Shown: positions 1 to 6,409 of the stretch, one piece after another
Position numbering within the stretch: position 1 is the first letter of the stretch
Layout of the letters: each line of letters starts with the position of its first letter
From: an uncultured Verrucomicrobiota bacterium
GTDB taxonomy: Bacteria > Verrucomicrobiota > Kiritimatiellia > RFP12 > UBA1067
DNA: 10,141 bases
Reading direction: 5' to 3'
NCBI GenBank assembly: GCA_946628745.1
Contig: CAMOXA010000046.1
Coordinates: 1-10,141, forward strand
Notes under the pieces: generated by a model
Database searches by the model: none
Told to the model about the DNA's origin: nothing
Seen by the model: the letters and a program-made list of their open reading frames with translations, nothing else
Made by a program: the position numbers and the translations under genes

Positions 1-1569
1 GTCTCCAGCCTTTACCTGGGCGCCGTCCGCAGCCATATGCGGCTTGCCCGGCGCGTCGCTTCGGTAGAACGTGCCGTTGAGAGGCGCGACAACAGGCACG
101 CCTTTGACCGCCGCGGCGTTGGGAACGGGCTGCTTGCTCTGTCCGCCGGCCGGTGCCGGTGCAGCGCCTGCCGCGTCGCGCGACGCCTCTTCCTCGTCTG
201 CCGGAATAGGTCCGCCTTCCTTGCGCCACTTGAAGTACCCGAGCGCGACCTCCGGGAAGAGTACGTACGAGAGGATGTCCTCCTCCGCCTGGATTGTATT
301 CGCGGGCAACTCTCTCGCCGCTGCGACAAGACCGGGTTTGAGCAAGTCGGCCGGACGGCAGTCGATCGGCTTCAGCCCGCCGCAGAGTTTCTTTCTGAGT
401 TTCGGATCGATTGGTGCGGGGGTGCGCCCGTAATACCCGGCGGCGTAGCGCCGCGTTTCGTCCGTGACCATCGAATACCGTTTGCCTGAAAGGACGTTCA
501 ACACCGATTGCACGCCCACTATCTGCGACGTCGGCGTGACCAGCGGCGGATAACCGAGGTCGGCGCGCGCCTTCGGCAGCTCCGCCAGCACCTCGTCAAG
601 ACGGTCGAGCGCATCCTGCTGCGCCAGTTGCGAACGCAGGTTCGAAATCATTCCGCCCGGTATCGCGTGCACGAGCACGCCAGCATCCACGGGTTCCACT
701 CTGGCGGACGACGCGGGCTGGCGCTTCTTTTTGAGTTCTTTGAAGTATGCATTGATCTTGGCGAGCTTGGCCTTGTCGAGTCCGGTGTCGAACCCCTCCG
801 ACTCCAGTATCGAAACCATAGACTCGACTGGCGGCTGGCTGGAGAATGAACTCATCGTGGACACCGCGCAGTCGATGCACCCGGCACCTGCCTCGGCGGC
901 TGCCATGTACATCGCCGCCGCCATGCCGCTCGTCATGTGCGAATGTATCTGCAACGGCATCTCCGGCAGAGCCTTTGCGAGCGCGGCGACGAGCTCGCGC
1001 GCGGCGCCGGGCGTCAGTATGCCGGCCATATCCTTGATTGCGAGCGAGTCGATGCCCATGGACTCCTGTTCCTTCGCGAGCCTGACGTAGCTGTCTACGG
1101 TATGGACGGGCGATGTCGTGTAGCACAGCGTACCTTGCGCGTGACCGCCGTACTTCTTGACGCTGGCGACGGCCGTTTCGAGATTGCGCGGATCGTTGAG
1201 CGCGTCGAACACTCTGAATATATCCATCCCGTTCTCGCACGCCAGCGCCACGAAGCGGTCCACCACATCGTCGGGGTAATGCTTGTACCCGAGTATGTTC
1301 TGCCCTCTGAGAAGCATCTGCAACGGCGTCTTCGGACAAGCCTTCTTGATGCGTCTCAACCGTTCCCACGGATTCTCGCGCAGGAAGCGCATGCAAACGT
1401 CGAACGTGGCACCGCCCCAGCATTCAAGGGAATAGTAGCCGGCCTCGTCAATCTCGGCGGCGATTTTAAGTATGTCGTCCGTGCGCATGCGCGTCGCCCA
1501 AAGGGACTGGTGGGCGTCTCTCAGCGTCGTGTCGGTTATGCGAATCTTCTTAAGTCGAGTGTCTTTCAT
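1..1569 (-). CDS. oadA: Oxaloacetate decarboxylase alpha / pyruvate carboxylase subunit B (3' end missing)
   Basis: This gene encodes a biotin-dependent carboxyltransferase that moves CO2 between oxaloacetate or pyruvate and a biotin on its own C-terminal domain. The frame is open for 523 codons from ATG 1569 to the window edge, so the C-terminus is missing. The carboxyltransferase barrel shows DTTLRDAHQS (13-22, metal Asp18), QMLLRGQN (84-91), the carboxylated lysine in IKDMAG (Lys179) and the metal ligands HSH (209-211). The conserved post-barrel domain (PGGMISNL, 304-311) follows to about residue 450. Next come an Ala/Pro/Gly linker (about 460-490) and the first 30 residues of a biotinyl domain, whose AMKM site lies outside the window. 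That domain begins GTFYRSDAPGKP (499-510), which resembles AccB rather than OadA. A membrane decarboxylase and a two-subunit pyruvate carboxylase (PycB) cannot be told apart without the downstream genes. The start is set by an extended -10 element only 8 nt upstream, so the mRNA is probably leaderless. Confidence 0.93.
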   Translation of the reverse strand, partial: MKDTRLKKIRITDTTLRDAHQSLWATRMRTDDILKIAAEIDEAGYYSLECWGGATFDVCMRFLRENPWERLRRIKKACPKTPLQMLLRGQNILGYKHYPDDVVDRFVALACENGMDIFRVFDALNDPRNLETAVASVKKYGGHAQGTLCYTTSPVHTVDSYVRLAKEQESMGIDSLAIKDMAGILTPGAARELVAALAKALPEMPLQIHSHMTSGMAAAMYMAAAEAGAGCIDCAVSTMSSFSSQPPVESMVSILESEGFDTGLDKAKLAKINAYFKELKKKRQPASSARVEPVDAGVLVHAIPGGMISNLRSQLAQQDALDRLDEVLAELPKARADLGYPPLVTPTSQIVGVQSVLNVLSGKRYSMVTDETRRYAAGYYGRTPAPIDPKLRKKLCGGLKPIDCRPADLLKPGLVAAARELPANTIQAEEDILSYVLFPEVALGYFKWRKEGGPIPADEEEASRDAAGAAPAPAGGQSKQPVPNAAAVKGVPVVAPLNGTFYRSDAPGKPHMAADGAQVKAGD

Positions 1570-1577
1570 CGCCGTAT

Positions 1578-1606
1578 ATTATATCACATTTCACCCCGCC
1601 TGTGTA
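1578..1606 (-). promoter_or_regulatory. Extended -10 promoter of oadA/pycB, leaderless type
   Basis: Read on the minus strand, the extended -10 element TGATATAAT occupies 1586-1578. The hexamer TACACA (4 of 6 matches to TTGACA) lies at 1606-1601 with a 17-bp spacer. The -35 lies inside the last codons of recJ, and the recJ stop codon (1593-1591) lies in the spacer. Only 8 nt separate TATAAT from the ATG at 1569, so transcription should start at or within about 2 nt of the start codon. No Shine-Dalgarno sequence fits in that space. The elements are read directly; promoter activity is inferred. Confidence 0.7.
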
Positions 1607-3306
1607 GGCTTTACGGAAATGAGGCGAAGTTCAACATGCCGCTCGCCGTATGTCGAGACCGCCGCAGTGAACATGAAATCGAACGGCAGCGCGGCGTTGC
1701 GGCGCATTTCGTCGGCCCTCTCGCCCATGTTCCACCATACCGCGCGCGGCATGTCCACGCCCTTGAACGTCACCTGCAGATGGCGGCCTTCCGCGCCTAT
1801 CGACCTGACATCCGCGAGAAGGACGCCGCGCATTGCGAAAACAGGCTCGGGATTGCCCTCGCCGAACGGTTCCATATTCGAGAGTCTCTCCACGAAATCC
1901 AGCGAAAGCTCGCGACCGCGGACCCATGCATCTATCATGGTCGAGCCGCACGCCGTACGCAGGGCGGCGGCCTGCGCCGCGCACGCCGCCTGGAACCGCC
2001 GTCTGAATTCGTCCATGCGCCCTTCCGCCAGCGAAAGCCCCCCCGCGGCGGCGTGACCGCCGAAGCGCACGAGGCAGTCGCCGGTCTCCGACAGGGCGTC
2101 GCGCACGTTGTATCCCTCCGGCGCGCGGGCCGACCCGTGCCCGCGCACGACAACGCATACCGGAACCGGCGTGCCGCTCGCGCCCATCTTCTCGAGAAGG
2201 CGCGCGGCGACTATGCCCGCCACCCCCTGATGCCCGTCCGGGATGTCGATGACCTGCGCCGGAGCGCCCGGAACGACTTTGGCGATGGCGTCTTCGGTCA
2301 TGGCGAGTTCGACCGCCTTGCGCTCGGTGTTTCGCATGTCAACACCCCGCGCGAGTTCGCGCGCCTCTTCGCGATCGGACGAAACAAGAAGCTTCAACGC
2401 CTCCATCCCGCTCGCCAGTCTCCCGGCGGCGTTGATGCGCGGACCGAGAAGAAAACCGAAGTCCCGCGAACTGGGCGATTGCTGTCCGGTGCGCGACGAC
2501 CGTATCATCAGCTCCTTGAGTCCGTTCGGCGCATAGCGCCAGAAATGTTTGAGCGCCTCCGAGACGAGTATGCGGTTCTGTCCCTTGAGTGGCATTGTGT
2601 CGGTGACTGTCGCCAGTCCTGCGAGCACCAGCATGGGCCCGCCGATGCTCCCGCCGTCATAGAGCCCTTCCGCGCGTGCGCGATTCACTATCTCGTTCGC
2701 GACCATGAAAGCGACCCCGGCGCCGCAAAGCCACTCGAGTGCTTCGGGCGCGGCGACTTTCGGGTTTACGACCGGACAGTCCGGTATCGTCTCTCCCGGC
2801 AGATGGTGGTCTGTTACGACAACGTCTATCCCGCGCGACCTGAGCCCGGCGACCAGCTCCACCGAGTTTATGCCGTTGTCGACGGTCACCACGAGCCCCG
2901 CGTCGGGATGCTCCGACAAAAGTCTCGCGACTGACGCTTCGGTCATACCGTATCCCTCGGTGAGACGCTCCGGCAGGAACGGCGCTACATTGCAGGAAAG
3001 AGCGGACAGCGTCTTGACGAAAATCGCCGTTGCGCACACCCCGTCGCAGTCGTAGTCCCCGAACACCACGATCTTCGCATGACGGCGCACGGCGTCAAGG
3101 ATGGTTTTCGCAGCGACATCCACCCCGGGCAGCTGCGATGGCCTGGCAAGGTTTCGCAGCGCGGGCGAAAAGTACGCCTCGGCATCCTCCGCATTCTCGA
3201 CCCCTCTGAGCACAAGCAACCTGGCCAGCAGCCGCGGATAACCCGCTTCCGCCAGCCTGGCAACGGCGCTTTCTGACGCCTCTCGCTCTGTCCACTCGCT
3301 TGACAT
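1591..3306 (-). CDS. recJ: Single-stranded-DNA 5'-3' exonuclease RecJ
   Basis: RecJ degrades single-stranded DNA 5' to 3' in recombination and repair and acts in the cytoplasm. The 571-residue product has the full family layout. The DHH domain carries GDYDCDG (83-89; Asp84, 86, 88), VDNG (142-145), TDHH (165-168) and Asp236 in VTDTMPL. GPRINAAGRL (288-297) follows. The DHHA1 domain has GHQGVAGIVAARL (358-370), GHGSARA (389-395) and FGGHAAAGG (415-423). The OB-fold has MEPFGEGNPEP (478-488). Length matches the usual 560-580 residues. The start is ATG 3306; an in-frame GTG at 3312 lies upstream of the predicted transcription start and is rejected. Small departures from the family consensus are present in DHHA1 (Gly where Trp is common before HxGV), but all metal-binding aspartates and histidines remain, so the enzyme should be active. 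It has its own promoter, 41 bp below the xerD stop codon. Confidence 0.96.
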   Translation of the reverse strand: MSSEWTEREASESAVARLAEAGYPRLLARLLVLRGVENAEDAEAYFSPALRNLARPSQLPGVDVAAKTILDAVRRHAKIVVFGDYDCDGVCATAIFVKTLSALSCNVAPFLPERLTEGYGMTEASVARLLSEHPDAGLVVTVDNGINSVELVAGLRSRGIDVVVTDHHLPGETIPDCPVVNPKVAAPEALEWLCGAGVAFMVANEIVNRARAEGLYDGGSIGGPMLVLAGLATVTDTMPLKGQNRILVSEALKHFWRYAPNGLKELMIRSSRTGQQSPSSRDFGFLLGPRINAAGRLASGMEALKLLVSSDREEARELARGVDMRNTERKAVELAMTEDAIAKVVPGAPAQVIDIPDGHQGVAGIVAARLLEKMGASGTPVPVCVVVRGHGSARAPEGYNVRDALSETGDCLVRFGGHAAAGGLSLAEGRMDEFRRRFQAACAAQAAALRTACGSTMIDAWVRGRELSLDFVERLSNMEPFGEGNPEPVFAMRGVLLADVRSIGAEGRHLQVTFKGVDMPRAVWWNMGERADEMRRNAALPFDFMFTAAVSTYGERHVELRLISVKPTQAG

Positions 3307-3314
3307 GGGCACAT

Positions 3315-3323
3315 ATTATACCA
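3315..3323 (-). promoter_or_regulatory. Extended -10 promoter of recJ, leaderless type
   Basis: TGGTATAAT is read on the minus strand at 3323-3315. The hexamer at -35 distance, TGTGCA (3343-3338, 17-bp spacer), is poor, as is usual for extended -10 promoters. After TATAAT come 8 nt (ATGTGCCC) and then ATG 3306. Among positions 7 to 9 after the hexamer only the A of ATG is a purine, so the transcript most likely begins with the start codon itself. The element lies in the 40-bp gap between xerD and recJ. Confidence 0.72.
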
Positions 3324-3346
3324 TAACTTTGCGCATCTGCACAAAA

Positions 3347-4246
3347 TCATGCGCGAGGATGATATTTTTTATGCAGCTCGCCAAAACGCGAAGAATCGAC
3401 ATGCGTGTATATCTGTGTCGTGCCTATATCGGCGTGCCCGAGCATTTCCTGTATCGCGCGGATGTCCGCACCATGCTGCAGCATATGCGAAGCGAAGCAA
3501 TGTCTAAGCACGTGCGGCGAGATTCTGTCCGCCGCGATGCCGACCGCCGCGGCGCGCTCTCTGACGATTTTGAAAACACCCTGGCGCGTAAACGGACGCG
3601 CGAGCCGTGTGATGAAAATATGGCTTTCGCCCAGGTCGCCGCGCGTGAACAAGCCTCGCGCGGATTCCATGTAGGACGTCAGCGCGCGGCCCGCCGCGCG
3701 GCCGAGCGGCACCACGCGCTCTTTCGATCCCTTGCCCATCACCCGCAGGAGTTCTCCGTCTGCAATCACGTCCTCCACTTTGAGTGCGCAGGTCTCGGCA
3801 ACCCGGAGCCCGCACCCGTACATCACTTCGAGAAGTGCGCGGTCGCGGAGATCGCGCGGATCCGGTCCCTTTATCGCGTCGAGCATTGCTGCGACTTCCT
3901 GCTCTGAAAGCACCCTCGGCAGTACTGTCGCCTTTTTCGGCGCGTCTACGAGTTCCGTCGGGTCGTGTCGTATGATGCGGCGCTCCTTGAGATGGCGGAA
4001 AAACTCTTTGACCGCGACGAGTCGTCGCGCACGCGTCGTGGACGATCTGCCCTTCTCGCGCTCCGCTGCCAGATAGCCGTCGATCTCTTCGCGCGTCACT
4101 TCCGCCGCGCATGTCTTGCCGCGGCGCTTCATATATGAGGTAAAGTCCCTCAAGTCGCGGGCGTACGCCGCACAGGTGTTCTCTGACATCTCGCGCTCGA
4201 ACATGAGCGCCCCGGCGAACGACTCGGTCTCGCTCTCGAAGCTCAC
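3347..4246 (-). CDS. xerD: Tyrosine recombinase XerD (chromosome dimer resolution)
   Basis: This 299-residue protein is a tyrosine site-specific recombinase of the XerC/XerD type, which resolves chromosome dimers at dif during division together with FtsK. The N-terminal SAM-like core-binding domain (about 1-105) contains MSENTCAAYARDL (20-32). The catalytic domain has all active-site residues: Arg148 (CGLRVAE), Lys172 (GKGSKERVVPLG), His245 and Arg248 (SPHVLRH), His271 (LGHADIGTTQIY) and nucleophile Tyr280. The ending THVD...LHKKYHPRA closely matches E. coli XerD (THVA...LHQQHHPRA), which favours XerD over XerC. The GTG start at 4246 overlaps the punA stop as GTGA and gives the normal N-terminal helix; the open frame continues about 200 codons further up inside punA, but that part is not Xer-like. 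In Bacillus subtilis xerD (ripX) also sits near the purine nucleoside phosphorylase gene. Confidence 0.95.
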   Translation of the reverse strand: MSFESETESFAGALMFEREMSENTCAAYARDLRDFTSYMKRRGKTCAAEVTREEIDGYLAAEREKGRSSTTRARRLVAVKEFFRHLKERRIIRHDPTELVDAPKKATVLPRVLSEQEVAAMLDAIKGPDPRDLRDRALLEVMYGCGLRVAETCALKVEDVIADGELLRVMGKGSKERVVPLGRAAGRALTSYMESARGLFTRGDLGESHIFITRLARPFTRQGVFKIVRERAAAVGIAADRISPHVLRHCFASHMLQHGADIRAIQEMLGHADIGTTQIYTHVDSSRFGELHKKYHPRA

Positions 4247-5061
4247 AGCCTTGAAATGAAGTCGTCTATAAGCTCCGCCATCTGCGGTTTCGCCGCCGAA
4301 CCGGCCGCGATGACCTCTTCGTGGCTGAGCGGACGCCGCGATATGCCCGCCGCCAGATTCGAAACGAGCGACACCCCGGCGATCTTCATGCCGCACGCCT
4401 TGGCAAAGACCGCTTCCGGGACCGTCGACATCCCCACGACATCCGCCCCCCACGACTTGTACGCCTGTATCTCCGCCGGCGTCTCGTAGCACGGGCCGAG
4501 AGTGAAAGCGTACACCCCGTCCATTACGCGCAGCTCCAGCCTGTTCGCACTCGCATGCAACAGCTCCGCCAGCCGCTTCTGGTATACTTCCGTCATATCC
4601 GGGAACCGTTCGCCCCACTCCTGGCGGTGGACGCCGACGAGAGGATTCGCTCCGACAGTGTTTATGTGGTCGCGTATGACCACAAAGTCGCCGGGTCGCA
4701 AGGCCGGGTTGATTCCGCCCGATGCGTTCGTGAGCAGAAGCGTCTGGCAGCCCATCCGCCGCAATATTTCGACCGGCAGCACGACCGGCTCCCAACCCAC
4801 GCCCTCGTAATAATGGCGACGGCCGCACCACGCGGCGATGCGGCGGCCGCACCGCTCGTAGAGCACAAACTCTCCGGCGTGCCCTTTCACTGTGGACGCG
4901 CCGAGCCCCGGAATGTCGCTGTACTGTATCCTCGCCAGCACTTTATCCATTTTCAGGGCTTCGCCCCAGCCGCTGCCGAGCAGTATGCCGGCGTCGGCCG
5001 CGCGCTCGAAACACAAATCCGGCAGATATCCGGCCGCTTTGTCAAAGAATCTCAAGTCCAT
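4243..5061 (-). CDS. punA: Purine nucleoside phosphorylase, trimeric (inosine/guanosine) type
   Basis: The enzyme cleaves inosine, guanosine and their deoxy forms with phosphate to free base and (deoxy)ribose-1-phosphate in purine salvage. The 272-residue product carries the trimeric PNP motifs in order: LGSGWG (28-33, phosphate loop), KGHAG (59-63), RRHYYEG (81-87), TNASGGIN (111-118, phosphate and ribose), GPCYETPAE (189-197), GADVVGMSTVPE (205-216) and SLVSNLAAG (231-239). Glu193 and Asn235 align with human Glu201 and Asn243, which read 6-oxopurines, so adenosine is unlikely to be the main substrate. The start is ATG 5061, preceded by GGAGG. A longer open frame to ATG 5103 would put the -10 element inside the coding region and is rejected. 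The stop overlaps the xerD start by 4 bp, so the two are probably translationally coupled. A local CGRR duplication is visible (71-74, 79-82). Confidence 0.96.
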   Translation of the reverse strand: MDLRFFDKAAGYLPDLCFERAADAGILLGSGWGEALKMDKVLARIQYSDIPGLGASTVKGHAGEFVLYERCGRRIAAWCGRRHYYEGVGWEPVVLPVEILRRMGCQTLLLTNASGGINPALRPGDFVVIRDHINTVGANPLVGVHRQEWGERFPDMTEVYQKRLAELLHASANRLELRVMDGVYAFTLGPCYETPAEIQAYKSWGADVVGMSTVPEAVFAKACGMKIAGVSLVSNLAAGISRRPLSHEEVIAAGSAAKPQMAELIDDFISRL

Positions 5062-5066
5062 GCGTT

Positions 5067-5071
5067 CCTCC
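5067..5071 (-). promoter_or_regulatory. Ribosome binding site that fixes the punA start
   Basis: GGAGG, within AAGGAGGAAC on the minus strand, lies 5 nt before ATG 5061. It is the strongest Shine-Dalgarno sequence in the window and shows that translation starts at 5061, not at the upstream in-frame ATG 5103. With transcription from the extended -10 at 5100-5092, the leader would be about 24 nt. Confidence 0.85.
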
Positions 5072-5091
5072 TTGATTTTCACACTGCCGCT

Positions 5092-5100
5092 ATTATACCA
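5092..5100 (-). promoter_or_regulatory. Extended -10 promoter of punA-xerD
   Basis: TGGTATAAT is read on the minus strand at 5100-5092, in the 56-bp gap after the dtd stop codon. No good -35 is seen at 17 bp (TAGCCG, 3 of 6). The expected transcription start is near 5085, which gives a short leader carrying the GGAGG site of punA. The transcript should cover punA and xerD. Confidence 0.7.
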
Positions 5101-5117
5101 CATTCTCCGCGGCGCGG

Positions 5118-5561
5118 CTACTCCTGCAGCTCGACGGAAAACGGCCCGTCGTTGACGAGCGCGACTTTCATGTCGGCGCCGAACCTGCCGGTGCCCACGC
5201 GCGCTTCGCCCAGCGCCTCTCTCAGTTTCGAGACGAACGACTCGTATATCGGATTCGCCTGCTCCGGACGCGCGGCGGAAGAAAATCCCGGACGGTTGCC
5301 GTGCTTCGTGTCGGCGTAAAGCGTGAACTGCGAGACGACGATTATCGAACCGCCCACGTCTTCTATCGACTTGTTCGTCTTGCCGTTCTCGTCTTCGAAG
5401 ATTCTGAGCGAAACAACCCTTTTGGCCAGCTTGTCGGCCATCGCTTCGCTGTCGCCGTGAGTGACGCCGAAAAATATCAAGTATCCGCGACCGATTGCGG
5501 CGACGCGCTCGCCGTCTATGGTGACGCTGGCTTCCGACACTCGCTGTATCCAGGCCTTCAC
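5118..5561 (-). CDS. dtd: D-aminoacyl-tRNA deacylase (Dtd)
   Basis: Dtd hydrolyses D-amino acids (and glycine mischarged on tRNA-Ala) off tRNA and so protects translation. The 147-residue length is typical. The sequence begins MKAWIQRVSEASVTIDG and carries the SQFT active-site motif (77-80, followed by LYADTKHGNRPGF) and the Gly-cisPro motif in VNDGPFS (136-142). The last position of that motif (NxGPxT in the family) is Ser here, a conservative change. TGRFGADMKV (124-133) is also typical. The start is GTG 5561, since the residues before it are non-homologous and belong to the overlapping end of the prenyl synthase gene. AAAGGA, placed 8 nt upstream inside the last codons of that gene, serves as ribosome binding site. 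The 4-nt gap to the upstream stop indicates coupled translation in the ilvD operon. Confidence 0.95.
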   Translation of the reverse strand: MKAWIQRVSEASVTIDGERVAAIGRGYLIFFGVTHGDSEAMADKLAKRVVSLRIFEDENGKTNKSIEDVGGSIIVVSQFTLYADTKHGNRPGFSSAARPEQANPIYESFVSKLREALGEARVGTGRFGADMKVALVNDGPFSVELQE

Positions 5562-5565
5562 CGCG

Positions 5566-6363
5566 CTATTCCTTTCTGCCGGCGAGCCGTCTGGCCAGCG
5601 CTTCGAGAAACGACGTGTCGCCTGGCAGGTCCGCAAGAGCCGCGACTGCCGCATCGGTCGTCAATTCGACAAGCCGTTCGGTCTTTTCGCGCGGAAACGG
5701 CGAGTCGCCATCCAGCAAATCGTCCTCATACTGGAAGGCGAGCCCGAGATTCACGGCATATCGTCTTAACGCGGCGATTTCCTTTTGCCCGCCGCCGCCC
5801 GCATATCCGCCCATGACCGCCGCCGCGACAAACAGTTCGGCCGTTTTGCGTTCATAGACAAAGGCTACGGAATCCTCCGGCAGCGCACCGCCTTCGCCGC
5901 GGCCCAAATCTTCCACCTGGCCCTGCACGACACCGACGCCGGCGACGCCGAGCGTCGCGACGATTTCGGGAACGTTGCGCGGCGACTCGGCCGCGACTGC
6001 GAACGCAAGAGCCTGCAGCGCGTCCCCGGCGAGTATCGCGTTCGCTTCGCCGTATTTGGCCCACACTGAAGGTTTGCCGCGCCGCATTGTATCGTTGTCC
6101 ATGGCCGGCAGATCGTCGTGGATCAGCGTGTAGTTGTGCAAAAGCTCTATCGCCGCGGCGGGTTTCGCGGCATCCTCGGCACGTCCGCCTGCCGCCACCG
6201 CGCCCGCGAGGCATACGAGCGGGCGGATTCGCTTGCCGCCCGCGCCTACCGCGTAGCGCATCGCCTCGGTGAGAACAGCCGGCCTTTCGCCCGGCAACCC
6301 TGCCGACAGCGCGGAACCGAGCGCCGCTTCGACTATTTCCAGATATCTTTTCGTCTCTTCCAT
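5566..6363 (-). CDS. ispA: Short-chain polyprenyl (farnesyl-type) diphosphate synthase
   Basis: This is a trans-isoprenyl diphosphate synthase that condenses isopentenyl diphosphate with allylic diphosphates to make farnesyl- or geranylgeranyl-type chains. The 265-residue protein shows GKRIRP (43-48), the first Asp-rich motif DDLPAMD (83-89) followed by RRGKP (94-98), KTAELF (173-178) and the second Asp-rich motif DDLLD (214-218). It is shorter than E. coli IspA (299 residues). The missing part lies right after DDLLD: the family segment with GK...D...GKSTYP is reduced to a stretch of about nine residues, GDSPFPREK (219-227), before the last helices resume. That removes the usual lysine that contacts the substrate diphosphate, although Lys227 or Arg225 might replace it. 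ATG 6363 has GGGAGA upstream at proper distance. Chain length cannot be predicted from the sequence alone. It is probably part of the ilvD operon. Confidence 0.92.
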   Translation of the reverse strand: MEETKRYLEIVEAALGSALSAGLPGERPAVLTEAMRYAVGAGGKRIRPLVCLAGAVAAGGRAEDAAKPAAAIELLHNYTLIHDDLPAMDNDTMRRGKPSVWAKYGEANAILAGDALQALAFAVAAESPRNVPEIVATLGVAGVGVVQGQVEDLGRGEGGALPEDSVAFVYERKTAELFVAAAVMGGYAGGGGQKEIAALRRYAVNLGLAFQYEDDLLDGDSPFPREKTERLVELTTDAAVAALADLPGDTSFLEALARRLAGRKE

Positions 6364-6388
6364 ATATTGTCTCCCGCTCTGGCGCCGG

Positions 6389-6407
6389 CCGGCCGCGTTC
6401 GCGCCGG
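6389..6407 (-). other. GC-rich hairpin between the nuclease-like gene and ispA
   Basis: Between the nuclease-like stop codon (6412-6410) and the ispA start lies a 19-nt inverted repeat: CCGG and CGCG are mirrored by CGCG, one bulged G, and CCGG. It can fold into a compact stem. No U-tract follows, so it does not look like an intrinsic terminator. It could act as a weak attenuator or RNA-processing site, or be a by-product of GC-rich spacer. The rest of this 46-bp gap holds only the ispA ribosome binding site. Confidence 0.4.
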
Positions 6408-6409
6408 TC

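Noticed and set aside
937..2934. 665-codon plus-strand open frame antisense to oadA and recJ
   Set aside because: It spans two well-supported minus-strand genes and their promoter, reads as Arg/His-rich sequence with no family motif, and is expected from the codon pattern of GC-rich genes.
4575..4600. TGGTATACT on the plus strand inside punA as an antisense promoter
   Set aside because: There is no -35 and no plus-strand gene downstream, and a single match inside coding sequence is not enough.
4247..4852. About 200-residue N-terminal extension of XerD in the same frame
   Set aside because: The region is the punA coding sequence in another frame. The extra residues are unlike any Xer N-terminus, and GTG 4246 gives the normal 299-residue length.
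4321..5319. 332-codon plus-strand open frame across punA and dtd
   Set aside because: It lies antisense to two conserved enzymes, crosses the punA promoter and shows no recognisable domain.
5562..5654. N-terminal extension of Dtd
   Set aside because: The extra residues lie inside the prenyl synthase coding region and the conserved Dtd N-terminus begins at GTG 5561.
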